Positions 8,382 through 16,318 are shown, counted from the stretch's first letter. The stretch: 64,000 nt of DNA from JAICJR01 sp963848495 (GCA_963848495.1 CAWKDV010000004.1:930001-994000); one strand, 5' to 3'. Numbers and translations are program-made. The notes: generated by a model from the letters alone, not told the origin.

Positions 8382-8899
8382 TAGTCCTGAGGCTTGCGCG
8401 GCACCAGGACAGCCCGCTTGAACGTTGCGACCAGGACCCCATCCTGGTTGTAGACGTCGGTGCGCACCTTCACGATGCCGCGGTCGGGCTTCGACTCGGA
8501 CGGCCGCACCTCCAGCACCTCGCTCTCCACGAACAGCGTGTCGCCGTGGAAGACAGGCGCCGGGTGGGTGAGCTCCTCGGTGGCGAGGTTGGCGATGGCC
8601 TTGCCGGACACGTCGCCGACCGACATTCCCAGCGCCAGCGAGTACACGAGCGGGCCCACCACCACGTTGCGGCCCTGCTGGGACTGGGCGGCGTAGACGT
8701 CGTTGATGTGCAGCGGGTGGTGGTTCATCGTCAGCAGGCAGAAGAGGTGGTCGTCGGCCTCCGTGACGGTCTTCGCCGGCCAGTGCTTGTACACGGCACC
8801 GACCTCGAATTCCTCGAGGTAGCGCCCGTACTGGCGGGCGCCGCTCGCCTCCCGCGAGGCCTGGTCGGTCTCAACTACGTGCTGCGCGGTGTCGGTCAT
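8381..8899 (-). CDS. MaoC-family (hotdog) dehydratase
   Basis: 172 residues from the ATG at 8899. Single hotdog fold with an N-terminal 'GRYLEEFEVGAVYKHWPAKTVTEADDHLFC', the conserved 'NHHPLHINDVYA' that carries the hydratase His/Asp pair, and a 'VVVGPLVYSLALGMSVGDV' helix. Family members hydrate enoyl-CoA thioesters. Located divergently from malyl-CoA lyase with an operator palindrome between them, it is a good candidate for a mesaconyl- or 2-enoyl-CoA hydratase working with that lyase. The specific substrate is inference. It is half the length of the double-hotdog mesaconyl-CoA hydratase of the 3-hydroxypropionate bicycle. Confidence 0.82.
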   Translation of the reverse strand: MTDTAQHVVETDQASREASGARQYGRYLEEFEVGAVYKHWPAKTVTEADDHLFCLLTMNHHPLHINDVYAAQSQQGRNVVVGPLVYSLALGMSVGDVSGKAIANLATEELTHPAPVFHGDTLFVESEVLEVRPSESKPDRGIVKVRTDVYNQDGVLVATFKRAVLVPRKPQD

Positions 8900-8928
8900 C
8901 AAGTCCCTTGGTCGTGGCTACCTCAAAG

Positions 8929-8944
8929 TTGACTCGTGAGTCAA
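8929..8944. promoter_or_regulatory. palindromic operator, TTGACTC-GT-GAGTCAA
   Basis: Perfect 7-bp inverted arms around a 2-base centre, midway between the divergent maoC and malyl-CoA lyase starts. A near copy (TTGACTCGCCAGTCAG) lies upstream of the acyl-CoA dehydrogenase at 16138. Arm sequence and size are typical of TetR/FadR-type operators that respond to acyl-CoA esters; the regulator itself is not in the window. Confidence 0.6.
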
Positions 8945-9032
8945 TCGAGTCGAATCTTACGGTAGATTTCGCCGCCCCGGGGAGGGCGCCAACCGGTTCC
9001 GCGCGCCCTACCACCCAAGACAGGAGCAGTAC

Positions 9033-10091
9033 GTGCGCAACCCACGCGACTTCTTCAAGCCCCTCGCGATCGACGCCCCCGAGCCGCTGCGGGAGATTCC
9101 GGTCACGCCTTCGCGGATGATCCATTTCCTCGATTTCTCGAACGAGAAGATGGTCGCCAAGGTGCCGGACATCGCGCCCACGGTGGACATCCTGCTGGGC
9201 AATCTCGAGGACGCCGTGCCCGTGGATCGCAAGGAGGCGGCGCGCGCCGGCCTGATCCGCGTTGGCAAGGAGATGGAGCTGGGCGACACCGCGCTCTGGA
9301 CGCGCGTGAACTCGCTGGAGTCGCCCTGGGTGCTCGACGACATCACCCAGGTCGTGCTCGAGATCGGCGACAAGCTGTCGGTCCTGATGGTCCCGAAGGT
9401 CGAGGGGCCCTGGGACATCCACTATGTAGACCGGCTGCTCGCGCAGCTCGAGGCCAAGGCTGGGCTCGACCGCCCGATCCTGATCCACGCGATCCTCGAG
9501 ACCTCGCTCGGCGTGTCCAACCTGGAAGAGATCGCGGCCGCCTCGCCGCGCATCCAGGGCATGAGCTTCGGGCCGGCCGACCTGGCCGCCTCGCGCCGCA
9601 TGAAGACCACGCGCGTCGGCGGCGGCCACCCCGGCTACCGCACGATCGCCGACCCCGACCCGGACGACCCCGAGGCGCCGCGGCCCTCCTACCAGCAGGA
9701 CCCGTGGCACTACTCGATCGCGCGCATGGTGGACGCCTGCACCGCGGTCGGCGCCCTCCCCTTCTACGGACCCTATGGCGACATCAAGGACGTCGAGGGC
9801 TGCGAGACCCAGTTCAGGGCCGCCTTCCTGCTCGGCTGCGTCGGCGCCTGGTCCCTGCATCCGGTGCAGATCGGGATCGCCAAGAAGGTCTTCTCGCCCG
9901 ACCCGGACGAGGTGGCGTTCGCCCGCAAGGTGATCGAGGCGATCCCGGACGGCCGCGGCGTGCACATGATCGACGGCAAGATGCAGGACGACGCCACCTG
10001 GAAGCAGTGCAAGGTGATGGTCAACCTGGCCGAGATGCTCGCCAAGAAGGACCCCGAGCTGGCCGAGGCCTACGGGATGGTGGCGGCGTGA
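9033..10091 (+). CDS. mcl: HpcH/HpaI-citrate lyase family CoA-ester lyase, probable malyl-CoA lyase
   Basis: 352 residues starting at the GTG at 9033, 7 bases after an AGGAG. TIM-barrel lyase with 'LLGNLEDAVPVDRKEAAR' (metal-binding Glu/Asp), 'VNSLESPW' (substrate Arg region, 'TRVNS'), 'VPKVEGPWDIHYVD' (metal Glu), 'ILETSLGVSNLEEI' and 'GMSFGPADLAASRRM'. Size and the long insert 'HPGYRTIADPDPDDPEAPRP' match L-malyl-CoA/beta-methylmalyl-CoA lyases (malyl-CoA to acetyl-CoA + glyoxylate) rather than short citrate lyase beta subunits. It overlaps by GTGA with the first malate-CoA ligase subunit, which supplies malyl-CoA. Confidence 0.85.
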   Translation: MRNPRDFFKPLAIDAPEPLREIPVTPSRMIHFLDFSNEKMVAKVPDIAPTVDILLGNLEDAVPVDRKEAARAGLIRVGKEMELGDTALWTRVNSLESPWVLDDITQVVLEIGDKLSVLMVPKVEGPWDIHYVDRLLAQLEAKAGLDRPILIHAILETSLGVSNLEEIAAASPRIQGMSFGPADLAASRRMKTTRVGGGHPGYRTIADPDPDDPEAPRPSYQQDPWHYSIARMVDACTAVGALPFYGPYGDIKDVEGCETQFRAAFLLGCVGAWSLHPVQIGIAKKVFSPDPDEVAFARKVIEAIPDGRGVHMIDGKMQDDATWKQCKVMVNLAEMLAKKDPELAEAYGMVAA

Positions 10092-11296
10092 GGCTGTTCG
10101 AATACGAGTCGCGCCGGGTGCTGGAGCTGGCGGGGATCCCGGTCGCCGGCGGCGGGCTGGCCCGCACGCCCGCTGAGGCCGCCTCGATCGCCGCCTCGAT
10201 CGACGGCCCGGTCGTGCTCAAGTCGCAGGTCCTCACGGGCGGGCGGATGAAGGCGGGCGGGGTGAAGTTCGCCGACACGCCCGAGGAGGCGCGCGAGCAC
10301 GCCGCGTTCATCCTGGAGCTCGAGATCGGCGGCCACATGCCGCGCGGCGTGCTGGTGGGCGCCAAGGCGCCGATCGCCCAGGAGTACTACGCGGGCGTGA
10401 TCTACGACGGCGTCCGCAAGCTGCCCACGTTCGTCTTCTCCGACATGGGAGGGATCGACATCGAGGAGGTGGCCGAGCAGCATCCGGACCACATCGGCCG
10501 CGGCCACTTCTCCACGATCCTGCCGCACATGGACTTCCGCGCCAAGGACGTCATCGCGTCGGTCGGCATCACGGGCTCAGACCTCAACCGGCTCACGCCG
10601 ATCCTCTCGAGGCTCGCCTCGCTGTTCGTGAAGTACGGCATGACGCTGGCCGAGATCAACCCGCTCGCCAAGCTGGAGGACGGCACCTTCCTGGCCGTGG
10701 ACGCCCACATGGACATGGAGAACGAGGCCCGGCCGCGGCAGAAGAAGCTGCTCGAGGAGCTGGGCGTGGCCGACGAGGAGACGCGCGAGGCCCGCGAGCC
10801 CACGCCGTTCGAGATCGAGGGCGAGCGGATCGACGCGGTGGACCACCGCGGCGTGGCCGGCAACGTCACCGAGTTCGACGGCAACCTCGGGCTCGTGATC
10901 GGCGCGGGCGGCGGCTCGCTGACACTGTTCGACGCCGTGCAGAAGCACGGCGGGCGACCGGCCAACTACTGCGAGATCGGCGGCAACCCGTCGGTCTCCA
11001 AGGCCTGCAACTTGACGAAGCTGGTGCTGTCCAAGCCAGGCGTGGACAAGATCGCCGTCATGATGTCGATCGTCTCCAACACCCGCGTGGACATCGTCGC
11101 CCGCGGCGTGATCAAGGCCTGTCTCGAGCTGGGCCTCGACCCTGCCGAGAAGATCGCCATCTTCCGCATCCCGGGCGCCTGGGAGGACGAGGGCTTCAAG
11201 ATCCTTGCGAAGTACGGCGTGGAGTACTGCGACCGCTCGGTGTCGATGCACGAGGCGGCGCGCCGCGCCGTGGAGAAGGTGGGGGTGGCCGCATGA
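10088..11296 (+). CDS. mtkA: malate--CoA ligase beta subunit (ATP-grasp, succinyl-CoA synthetase beta-like)
   Basis: 402 residues from the GTG at 10088, overlapping the lyase stop. N-terminal ATP-grasp ('VRLFEYESRRVLELAGIPV', 'VVLKSQVLTGGRMKAGGVKF', 'LAEINPLAKLEDG', 'AVDAHMDMENEA') and C-terminal CoA-ligase domain ('CEIGGNPSVSKACNLTKLVL'). The family makes CoA thioesters of C4-dicarboxylates with ATP. Between malyl-CoA lyase and an alpha subunit it is best read as malate thiokinase (malate + CoA + ATP to malyl-CoA). A general succinyl-CoA synthetase role is the alternative. 'ASIVSNTRVD'-like SucC features are retained. Confidence 0.8.
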   Translation: MRLFEYESRRVLELAGIPVAGGGLARTPAEAASIAASIDGPVVLKSQVLTGGRMKAGGVKFADTPEEAREHAAFILELEIGGHMPRGVLVGAKAPIAQEYYAGVIYDGVRKLPTFVFSDMGGIDIEEVAEQHPDHIGRGHFSTILPHMDFRAKDVIASVGITGSDLNRLTPILSRLASLFVKYGMTLAEINPLAKLEDGTFLAVDAHMDMENEARPRQKKLLEELGVADEETREAREPTPFEIEGERIDAVDHRGVAGNVTEFDGNLGLVIGAGGGSLTLFDAVQKHGGRPANYCEIGGNPSVSKACNLTKLVLSKPGVDKIAVMMSIVSNTRVDIVARGVIKACLELGLDPAEKIAIFRIPGAWEDEGFKILAKYGVEYCDRSVSMHEAARRAVEKVGVAA

Positions 11297-11335
11297 TTGT
11301 TACGGGAGGCTGGAAGCCGAGAGTCTCCATCAAAA

Positions 11336-11356
11336 CGCGGGGCTGGATGCCCCGCG
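11336..11356 (+). promoter_or_regulatory. intercistronic hairpin next to the alpha-subunit ribosome-binding site
   Basis: Arms CGCGGGG and CCCCGCG (7 bp, perfect) with a 7-base loop end directly at the strong Shine-Dalgarno GGAGGTGA that precedes the ATG at 11367. It lies between the two ligase subunits, the only spacing (70 bp) in an otherwise overlapping operon. It could tune translation of the alpha subunit or protect processed mRNA. Confidence 0.5.
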
Positions 11357-11366
11357 GAGGTGACCA

Positions 11367-12278
11367 ATGCTGATTGACGAGAGCACGACCTTCATCGTGC
11401 AGGGCATCACCGGCCGCGAGGCGGTCAACCTGACCCGCGAGTGCCTCGACTACGGCTCGAAGATCGTGGGCGGCGTCACGCCGGGCCGGCTCGGACGCGA
11501 CGTGCACGGCGTGCCGGTGTACGACTCGGTGGCGCAGCTCGTCGAGGCGGTCGGCTCGGTGCCGGACGGCTCGGTGGTCACCGTGCCGCCGGCGTTCACG
11601 CGCGACGCCGTCTTCGAGGCGATCGAGGCCGGCATCAAGCTGATCGTGATCGTCACCGAGCGCATCCCGCGCTACGACGTGGCGCAGATGGTCGAGCTGG
11701 CGCGGCTGCGCGGCGCCCGCATCATCGGCCCGAACTGCCTCGGGATCATCCGTCCGGGCGTGGCCAAGATGGGCGGCATCGGCGGGCCGGCCAAGGACGC
11801 CGCCAAGGCCTACAAGCCGGGCATCGTGGGCGTGATGTCGCGCTCGGGCGGTATGACCACGGAGATCTCGTCGACCCTGAGCGCCGCCGGCCTGGGCGTC
11901 TCCACCGCCGTTTCGATCGGCGGCGACGCGATCATCGGCTCCTCCTACGCCGAGCTGATGCCGCTGTTCGAGGCCGACGAGCAGACCCAGGCGATCGTCA
12001 TCTACACCGAGCCCGGCGGGCGCATGGAGGCCGAGCTGGCGCGCTGGGTCAGCGAGAACGACTCGCGGCTGCCGATCGTGGCGTTCATGGCCGGCCGCTT
12101 CATGGACGCGATGCCCGGCATGAGCTTCGGTCACGCCGGCACGATCGTGGAGGGCAAGGCGGACACCGCCGCCGAGAAGATCGCTCGCCTCCAGGAGGCG
12201 GGCATCACCGTGGCCGAGGAGATCGCCGAGATCCCCGAGCTCGTCAAAGCGAAGCTCGGCAAGGAGGTGACCGTCTGA
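11367..12278 (+). CDS. mtkB: malate--CoA ligase alpha subunit (succinyl-CoA synthetase alpha-like)
   Basis: 303 residues, strong Shine-Dalgarno GGAGGTGA. Rossmann CoA-binding domain with 'FIVQGITGREA', 'GGVTPGR', 'GVPVYDSVAQ', and 'IIGPNCLGI'. Then the ligase domain with 'MSRSGGMTTEI' and the phospho-histidine loop 'MSFGHAGTIVEG'. It pairs with the upstream beta subunit. The stop overlaps the start of a ferredoxin-like gene, so lyase, ligase and ferredoxin form one operon. Together they would convert malate to acetyl-CoA and glyoxylate, or run in reverse for glyoxylate assimilation. Confidence 0.85.
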   Translation: MLIDESTTFIVQGITGREAVNLTRECLDYGSKIVGGVTPGRLGRDVHGVPVYDSVAQLVEAVGSVPDGSVVTVPPAFTRDAVFEAIEAGIKLIVIVTERIPRYDVAQMVELARLRGARIIGPNCLGIIRPGVAKMGGIGGPAKDAAKAYKPGIVGVMSRSGGMTTEISSTLSAAGLGVSTAVSIGGDAIIGSSYAELMPLFEADEQTQAIVIYTEPGGRMEAELARWVSENDSRLPIVAFMAGRFMDAMPGMSFGHAGTIVEGKADTAAEKIARLQEAGITVAEEIAEIPELVKAKLGKEVTV

Positions 12279-12514
12279 TGCCCGGCATCTTCATCGACGT
12301 CGAGGTCGACGACTCGATCCGCACGCAGGCGGACATCGCCCAGAAGCTGGCCGACGCGTGCCCGGTCGACATCTTCGAGAACGACTCCGGCACGGTCACG
12401 ATCGTCGAGGCGAACCTCGACGAGTGCGTGCTCTGCGAGCTCTGCATCAACGCCGCCCCGAAGGGCACGGTGCGGGTGAAGAAGCTCTACGACGGCGGCG
12501 TGCTGAGCAGCTGA
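12278..12514 (+). CDS. ferredoxin-like protein with one [4Fe-4S] site
   Basis: 78 residues; the ATG at 12278 overlaps the mtkB stop. The order of cysteines is unusual: a lone Cys in 'DACPVDIFE' first, then 'CVLCELC', with the usual following 'xxxCP' replaced by 'INAAP'. These four cysteines correspond to exactly one cluster of an ancestral two-cluster ferredoxin (the CP of motif I plus CxxCxxC of motif II), so a single [4Fe-4S] cluster is expected. The layout resembles FixX-like ferredoxins. Its redox partner in a malyl-CoA operon is not obvious; the acyl-CoA dehydrogenase at 14908 is one possibility. Confidence 0.7.
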   Translation: MPGIFIDVEVDDSIRTQADIAQKLADACPVDIFENDSGTVTIVEANLDECVLCELCINAAPKGTVRVKKLYDGGVLSS

Positions 12515-13308
12515 CGCATTTCGGCGAGCACGTACTCCGGCTCGTCGAACACCTCGTCGTAGATGAACCGCCGTAGGCGATCGCCTCTGTCGTAGGCCTC
12601 GCGGTCGCGCCTGCGGTCCTGCTTCCAGGCGTATTTCGTCGCGTGGTACGTGTAGCTGTCGAGCTCGATCGTCAGCTTCCGGTCAGGCCAACGGCAGTCG
12701 ATGAGGTGGCCGTCTCTGCGCTTGTTCGTCTTCGGCAGCGGGAGGCCCGCGGCACGTAACAGCTCGATAAAGGCAGCCTCCAGCTTGCTCAGCTTCAGAG
12801 CCTGGTCGCCGTACATGGCCGCCCGAAGCCGCTTGGCGCCGGGGCTGTTGGGCCGCCTTGCGAGCACCTCCTCGACCTGCTCCGGCTTCGTGCGGTACTT
12901 GACCGCCGCCTCGTGAAAGATCCGGGCGAGTTGGTCCTCCGGCGTGTCGGCCGCCAGGTCGACGATTGTCCTCGGGATGCTCGTCACGGGGATTCCGCGC
13001 CACGTCCGCTTGTCCCGCCTGTCGATGCCGGCCCGCGCCCGCCTCGTCCGGACGCCCTTGACCCTGCGCTCGGTCAGCGTGAGCACCTCGGGCTCGGGCG
13101 GCGGTTTCTTGATGAGGGCCCAGTGGTAGGCAGCCGCTTGGCGCCTGAGCAGCGCCCCTTCGCCGCAGGCCTTTACGGCGGCCATGAAGGACGCCTCGAT
13201 GCTGGGAGCGGCATGCCCGACCCTGTACACGCCCGGAAAGACCCGTATGAGAGCGCCGCTCGCAGCTCGTCTCTTGATCTCGATGGCGGCCACGTCCGCA
13301 TGCCGCAT
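12487..13308 (-). CDS. AbiEi-like / DUF559 endonuclease-fold protein
   Basis: 273 residues from the ATG at 13308. The N-terminal part looks like the AbiEi antitoxin winged helix ('ASGALIRVFPGVYRVGH', 'LLRRQAAAYHWAL'). The C-terminal part is the DUF559/Vsr-like restriction-endonuclease fold ('LSKLEAAFIELLRAAGLPLP', 'IDCRWPDRKLTIELDSYTYH', 'RRDREAYDRGDRLRRFIYDEV'). Such solitary proteins are abundant in actinobacteria, and no cognate toxin is adjacent. Sequence typical of the family N-terminus (DRKIAQIASRQHGVATW) continues upstream in frame to about 13370 without an ATG/GTG/TTG, so the true start is missing or non-canonical (an in-frame ATA is at 13389). Convergent 28-bp overlap with the ferredoxin gene. 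Confidence 0.65.
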   Translation of the reverse strand: MRHADVAAIEIKRRAASGALIRVFPGVYRVGHAAPSIEASFMAAVKACGEGALLRRQAAAYHWALIKKPPPEPEVLTLTERRVKGVRTRRARAGIDRRDKRTWRGIPVTSIPRTIVDLAADTPEDQLARIFHEAAVKYRTKPEQVEEVLARRPNSPGAKRLRAAMYGDQALKLSKLEAAFIELLRAAGLPLPKTNKRRDGHLIDCRWPDRKLTIELDSYTYHATKYAWKQDRRRDREAYDRGDRLRRFIYDEVFDEPEYVLAEMRQLLSTPPS

Positions 13309-13427
13309 CTCCGCCCAAGTCGCGACGCCGTGCTGGCGCGATGCGATCTGAGCGATTTTGCGGTCCGTTGTCCTGTCCTGGGGCTCTATGTGAGCCCTGA
13401 GGCAGGACGGCGCGAAAGTTCGCCCCC

Positions 13428-13781
13428 CTAGCGGGCGCGGGCCAGCTGGCGCTCTATTACGTTGCCGATCAGCTTTACGACCGCGGCGTCGCCCGTCACG
13501 CGGACCGTGCCGTGCTCGTAGGCGTCCACCCAGTCGCGCAGGGAACCTTCGGCGGCCAGGTCGTTGAAGCGGGGGCGGTCGACCGAGACGTCGATGCGGG
13601 CGTCGCCGGCCGGGTCCTTGGTGATCTTCGGGCCGGGGACCTCCACGCGCCAGATCGGGACGTCGCCGTGGCTGCGGAGCTCGAGGCGGATCACGAGCTT
13701 CAGCTGGTGCAGCGCGGGCACCTCCTGCCCGAAGCGCTCGACGGCCTGCTGGATCAGCGTCCGAGTGTCACCCGATGACAT
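13428..13781 (-). CDS. SCP2 sterol-carrier domain protein
   Basis: 117 residues. A single SCP2-like domain: N-terminal helix (LIQQAVERFGQEVPAL), beta sheet with 'IRLELRSHGDVPIWRVEVPGPKI', the 'DARIDVSVDRPRFNDLA' strand-helix, and a closing 'YEHGTVRVTGDAAVVKLIGNVI'. Such domains bind acyl chains, acyl-CoA or lipids in the cytoplasm. Its start is 27 bp from the divergent CaiB/BaiF transferase gene and it lies near acyl-CoA dehydrogenase, supporting a role in CoA-ester or lipid handling. Exact ligand unknown. Confidence 0.75.
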   Translation of the reverse strand: MSSGDTRTLIQQAVERFGQEVPALHQLKLVIRLELRSHGDVPIWRVEVPGPKITKDPAGDARIDVSVDRPRFNDLAAEGSLRDWVDAYEHGTVRVTGDAAVVKLIGNVIERQLARAR

Positions 13782-13807
13782 CCGGCCCGATCCTAGATCA
13801 TGTCGCG

Positions 13808-14911
13808 ATGCCGCCCCTCGACGGTGTCCGCGTGCTCGACCTCTCGCGCGTGCTCGCGGGCCCCTACTGCACGATGCTGCTCGCCGACCTCGGCGCCGAA
13901 GTGATCAAGGTCGAGCGCCCGGGCACGGGCGACGAGACGCGCAGCTGGGGTCCCCCCTATGCCGGCGGCGAGTCCGCCTATTACATGTCCGTGAACCGCA
14001 GCAAGCGGAGCCTGGCCATCGACCTGTCGACTGAAGAGGGTCAGCGCCGTGCGCTCGACCTGGCGGCGGAGAGCCAGGTGGTGATCGAGAACTTCCGCGT
14101 GGGCACGGCCGAGCGCATGGGGCTCGGCTACGAGGACGTGGCCAAGCGCAACCCCACGGTCGTCTACTGCTCGATCACCGGCTTCGGAAGCGACCGCACG
14201 CCACCCGGCCGGCCGGGCTACGACTTCGTGGCCCAGGCGGAGAGCGGCCTCATGTCGATCACCGGCGAGGCCGGCGGCGAGCCGATGAAGGTGGGCGTGG
14301 CCGTGGTGGACGTGCTCACCGGCCTGCACGCCTGCGCCGGCATTCTCGCGGCGCTGTACAAGGGCGAGGGCGAGAAGATCGAGGTGTCGCTGCTCGACAG
14401 CGGGCTGGCGGCCCTGGTGAACGTCGCGCAGAACACGCTGATGACCGGCGAGGAGCCGCAGCGCCACGGCAACGCGCACCCGAACATCGTGCCCTACGAG
14501 ACGTTCGAGGCGAGCGACGGCCGGCTGGCCATCGCCGCGGCGAACGACGGCCTGTTCAAGCGCCTCTGCGAGGTGCTCGAGGCGCCGGAGCTAAAGGAGG
14601 ATCCCCGCTTCGCGACCAACCCGGGACGCGTGGAGAACCGCCAACTGCTGGGACCCCTTATTGCAAGCCGTTTGGCAACCAAGCCGGCCGAAGAGTGGCT
14701 AACGGCCCTCGCAGCGGCCGGCGTCCCGGCGGGCAAGATCCGGACTGTGCCGGAGGCCCTGCAGGCAGCGGCCGAGGCCGGCCGCGAAGCCACCACACGG
14801 GTTCCACACCCGACGGCGGGCGAGGTGGAGCTCGTCAACTCTCCGATTCGCCTGCAAAACGACAAGCTCCGCCAACCAAAAGCCCCGCCCCTCTTGGGCG
14901 AGGACGGCTAG
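13808..14911 (+). CDS. CaiB/BaiF family (type III) CoA-transferase
   Basis: 367 residues from the ATG at 13808 (MPPLDGVRVLDLSRVLAGP); an upstream in-frame ATG at 13775 overlaps the divergent SCP2 gene and is less likely. Family landmarks: 'AGPYCTMLLADLGAEVIKVERP', 'VNRSKRSLAIDL', 'VVYCSITGFG', and the catalytic Asp in 'GRPGYDFVAQAESG'. C-terminal 'AAGVPAGKIRTVPEAL'. These enzymes move CoA between carboxylic acids; the substrate pair is not predictable. In context (malyl-CoA lyase, MaoC, acyl-CoA dehydrogenase) a mesaconyl-, succinyl- or citramalyl-type CoA transfer is plausible inference. Confidence 0.85.
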   Translation: MPPLDGVRVLDLSRVLAGPYCTMLLADLGAEVIKVERPGTGDETRSWGPPYAGGESAYYMSVNRSKRSLAIDLSTEEGQRRALDLAAESQVVIENFRVGTAERMGLGYEDVAKRNPTVVYCSITGFGSDRTPPGRPGYDFVAQAESGLMSITGEAGGEPMKVGVAVVDVLTGLHACAGILAALYKGEGEKIEVSLLDSGLAALVNVAQNTLMTGEEPQRHGNAHPNIVPYETFEASDGRLAIAAANDGLFKRLCEVLEAPELKEDPRFATNPGRVENRQLLGPLIASRLATKPAEEWLTALAAAGVPAGKIRTVPEALQAAAEAGREATTRVPHPTAGEVELVNSPIRLQNDKLRQPKAPPLLGEDG

Positions 14912-16116
14912 ATCTTGTTGCGCTTGAGCAGCGTTCGCCCGATCACCATGCGCTGGATCTCGGACGTGCCCTCGCCGATCAGCAAGAGCGGCGCGTCGCG
15001 GTAGAGGCGCTCGATCTCGTACTCCTTCGAGTAGCCGTAGCCGCCGTGGATGCGGAACGACTCCTCGACGACCTCCTTGCCGGTCTCGGAGGCGAACAGC
15101 TTGGCCATGCCGGCCTCGAGGTCGGAGCGCTCGCCGGCGTCCTTCATCCGGGCAGCCTTGAGCGTGAGCAGGCGAGCGGCCTCGACCTTGGTGGCCATGT
15201 CGGCGAGCTTGAACTGGATCGCCTGGTGCTCCGCGATCGGCTTGCCGAACGTGCGCCGCTCCTGCGAGTAGCGGAGCGCGAGCTCGAGAGCCCGCTGCGC
15301 GATGCCGACGCCGCGCGCCGCCACGTTAACGCGGCCCACCTCGAGCGCGTCCATCATCTGCGAGAAGCCCTTGTTCAGGCCGGCCTCCTCGCCGCCCAGC
15401 ACCCGTGAGGACGGACAGCGGTAGTCCTCGAACACGAGCTCGGTGGACTCCACGCCCTTGTAGCCCATCTTCTTGATCTTGGGCGGGACCGAGAGGCCGG
15501 CGAAGTCGCCCGAGTTGGCCTCGGCGCCCGGCTCCTTCTCGCAGACGAAGCAGGTCATGCCGCGGTGCGGCGGGCTCGCCTCGGGATCCGACTTGGCGAG
15601 CACGAACACCACGCCCGATCGCAGGCCGTTGGTGACCCACATCTTGGTGCCGTTGATCACCCAGGCGTCGCCGTCCTTCTTCGCGCGGGTGGAGATCGCC
15701 TGCACGTCGGACCCGAGCCCTGGCTCAGACAGCGAGAACGCCGCCCGGATCTCGCCGGTGGCCATCTTCGGCAGGAAGTACTCCTTCTGCTCGTCGCTGC
15801 CGAACTTCATCAGCAGGTAGGACCCGATGAAGTGCGTGTTGACCACGCCCGAGATCGAGATCCAGCCGCGCGACAGCTCCTCGACGATCATCGCGTAGGT
15901 GGTGAGGTCGAGCCCCATCCCGCCGTATTCCTCGGGAATGGTCACGCCGAACAGCCCGAGCTCCTTCATCTGCTCGACGACCGCCTCGGGGAACTTGTCC
16001 TCGTGGTCGTACTCCTCGGCGATCGGGATGACCTGCTCGTCGACGAACTGGCGGACCATCTCGGTGATGGCCTTCTGCTCGTCGGTCTTCTCGGTGTACG
16101 GCGTGGCTACTGCCAA
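14908..16116 (-). CDS. acyl-CoA dehydrogenase
   Basis: 402 residues with a TTG start at 16116 placed 7 bases after GGGGAG. Classic ACAD domains: N-terminal helical ('DHEDKFPEAVVEQMKELGLFGVTIPEEYGGMGLD'), FAD-binding middle ('AAFSLSEPGLGSDVQAIST', 'INGTKMWVTNG'), and C-terminal helical bundle with 'RRTFGKPIAEHQAIQFKLADM', 'IHGGYGYSKEYEIERLYRDA' and the catalytic Glu in 'LLIGEGTSEIQRMVIGR'. It oxidises an acyl-CoA to the 2-enoyl-CoA, passing electrons to ETF. Convergent 4-bp overlap with the CoA-transferase. Upstream sits a copy of the operator palindrome found at the malyl-CoA lyase promoter, so both are likely one regulon. Confidence 0.93.
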   Translation of the reverse strand: MAVATPYTEKTDEQKAITEMVRQFVDEQVIPIAEEYDHEDKFPEAVVEQMKELGLFGVTIPEEYGGMGLDLTTYAMIVEELSRGWISISGVVNTHFIGSYLLMKFGSDEQKEYFLPKMATGEIRAAFSLSEPGLGSDVQAISTRAKKDGDAWVINGTKMWVTNGLRSGVVFVLAKSDPEASPPHRGMTCFVCEKEPGAEANSGDFAGLSVPPKIKKMGYKGVESTELVFEDYRCPSSRVLGGEEAGLNKGFSQMMDALEVGRVNVAARGVGIAQRALELALRYSQERRTFGKPIAEHQAIQFKLADMATKVEAARLLTLKAARMKDAGERSDLEAGMAKLFASETGKEVVEESFRIHGGYGYSKEYEIERLYRDAPLLLIGEGTSEIQRMVIGRTLLKRNKI

Positions 16117-16137
16117 GACGGGACTCCCCTGACGAAG

Positions 16138-16153
16138 TTGACTCGCCAGTCAG
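16138..16153. promoter_or_regulatory. operator-like palindrome upstream of acyl-CoA dehydrogenase
   Basis: TTGACTCGCCAGTCAG: same left arm and nearly the same right arm as the perfect palindrome at 8929. It begins 22 bp upstream of the TTG start at 16116. Likely bound by the same TetR/FadR-type regulator; regulator not seen here. Confidence 0.5.
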
Positions 16154-16194
16154 TCTACCTGCGAGGAGTCGCGGGAACGCGCCCTAACGGCGCT

Positions 16195-16318
16195 GCTGGG
16201 CTCCTGAGGCCAGCGAAAACCAAGCCGGGCAAGGACGCAGGGAGCCCGCAGGGCGCGAGCCCGCGGGCGACCGAGGACGCAGCCCGGCGCAGGTTTGCAG
16301 CGGCCTCAGAAGCCCAGC
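16195..16318. repeat. long imperfect inverted repeat (~124 bp)
   Basis: The left end GCTGGGCTCCTGAGGCC (16195-16211) and right end GGCCTCAGAAGCCCAGC (16302-16318) are inverted copies with one mismatch, and partial complementarity continues inward (CCGGGC/GCCCGG blocks, AAACC/GGTTT). The interior is Pro/Arg-codon-like, very GC-rich sequence with short repeats. The right arm includes the stop codon of the peptidase gene. It looks like a palindromic intergenic repeat; whether it recurs in the genome cannot be seen here. Confidence 0.5.
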
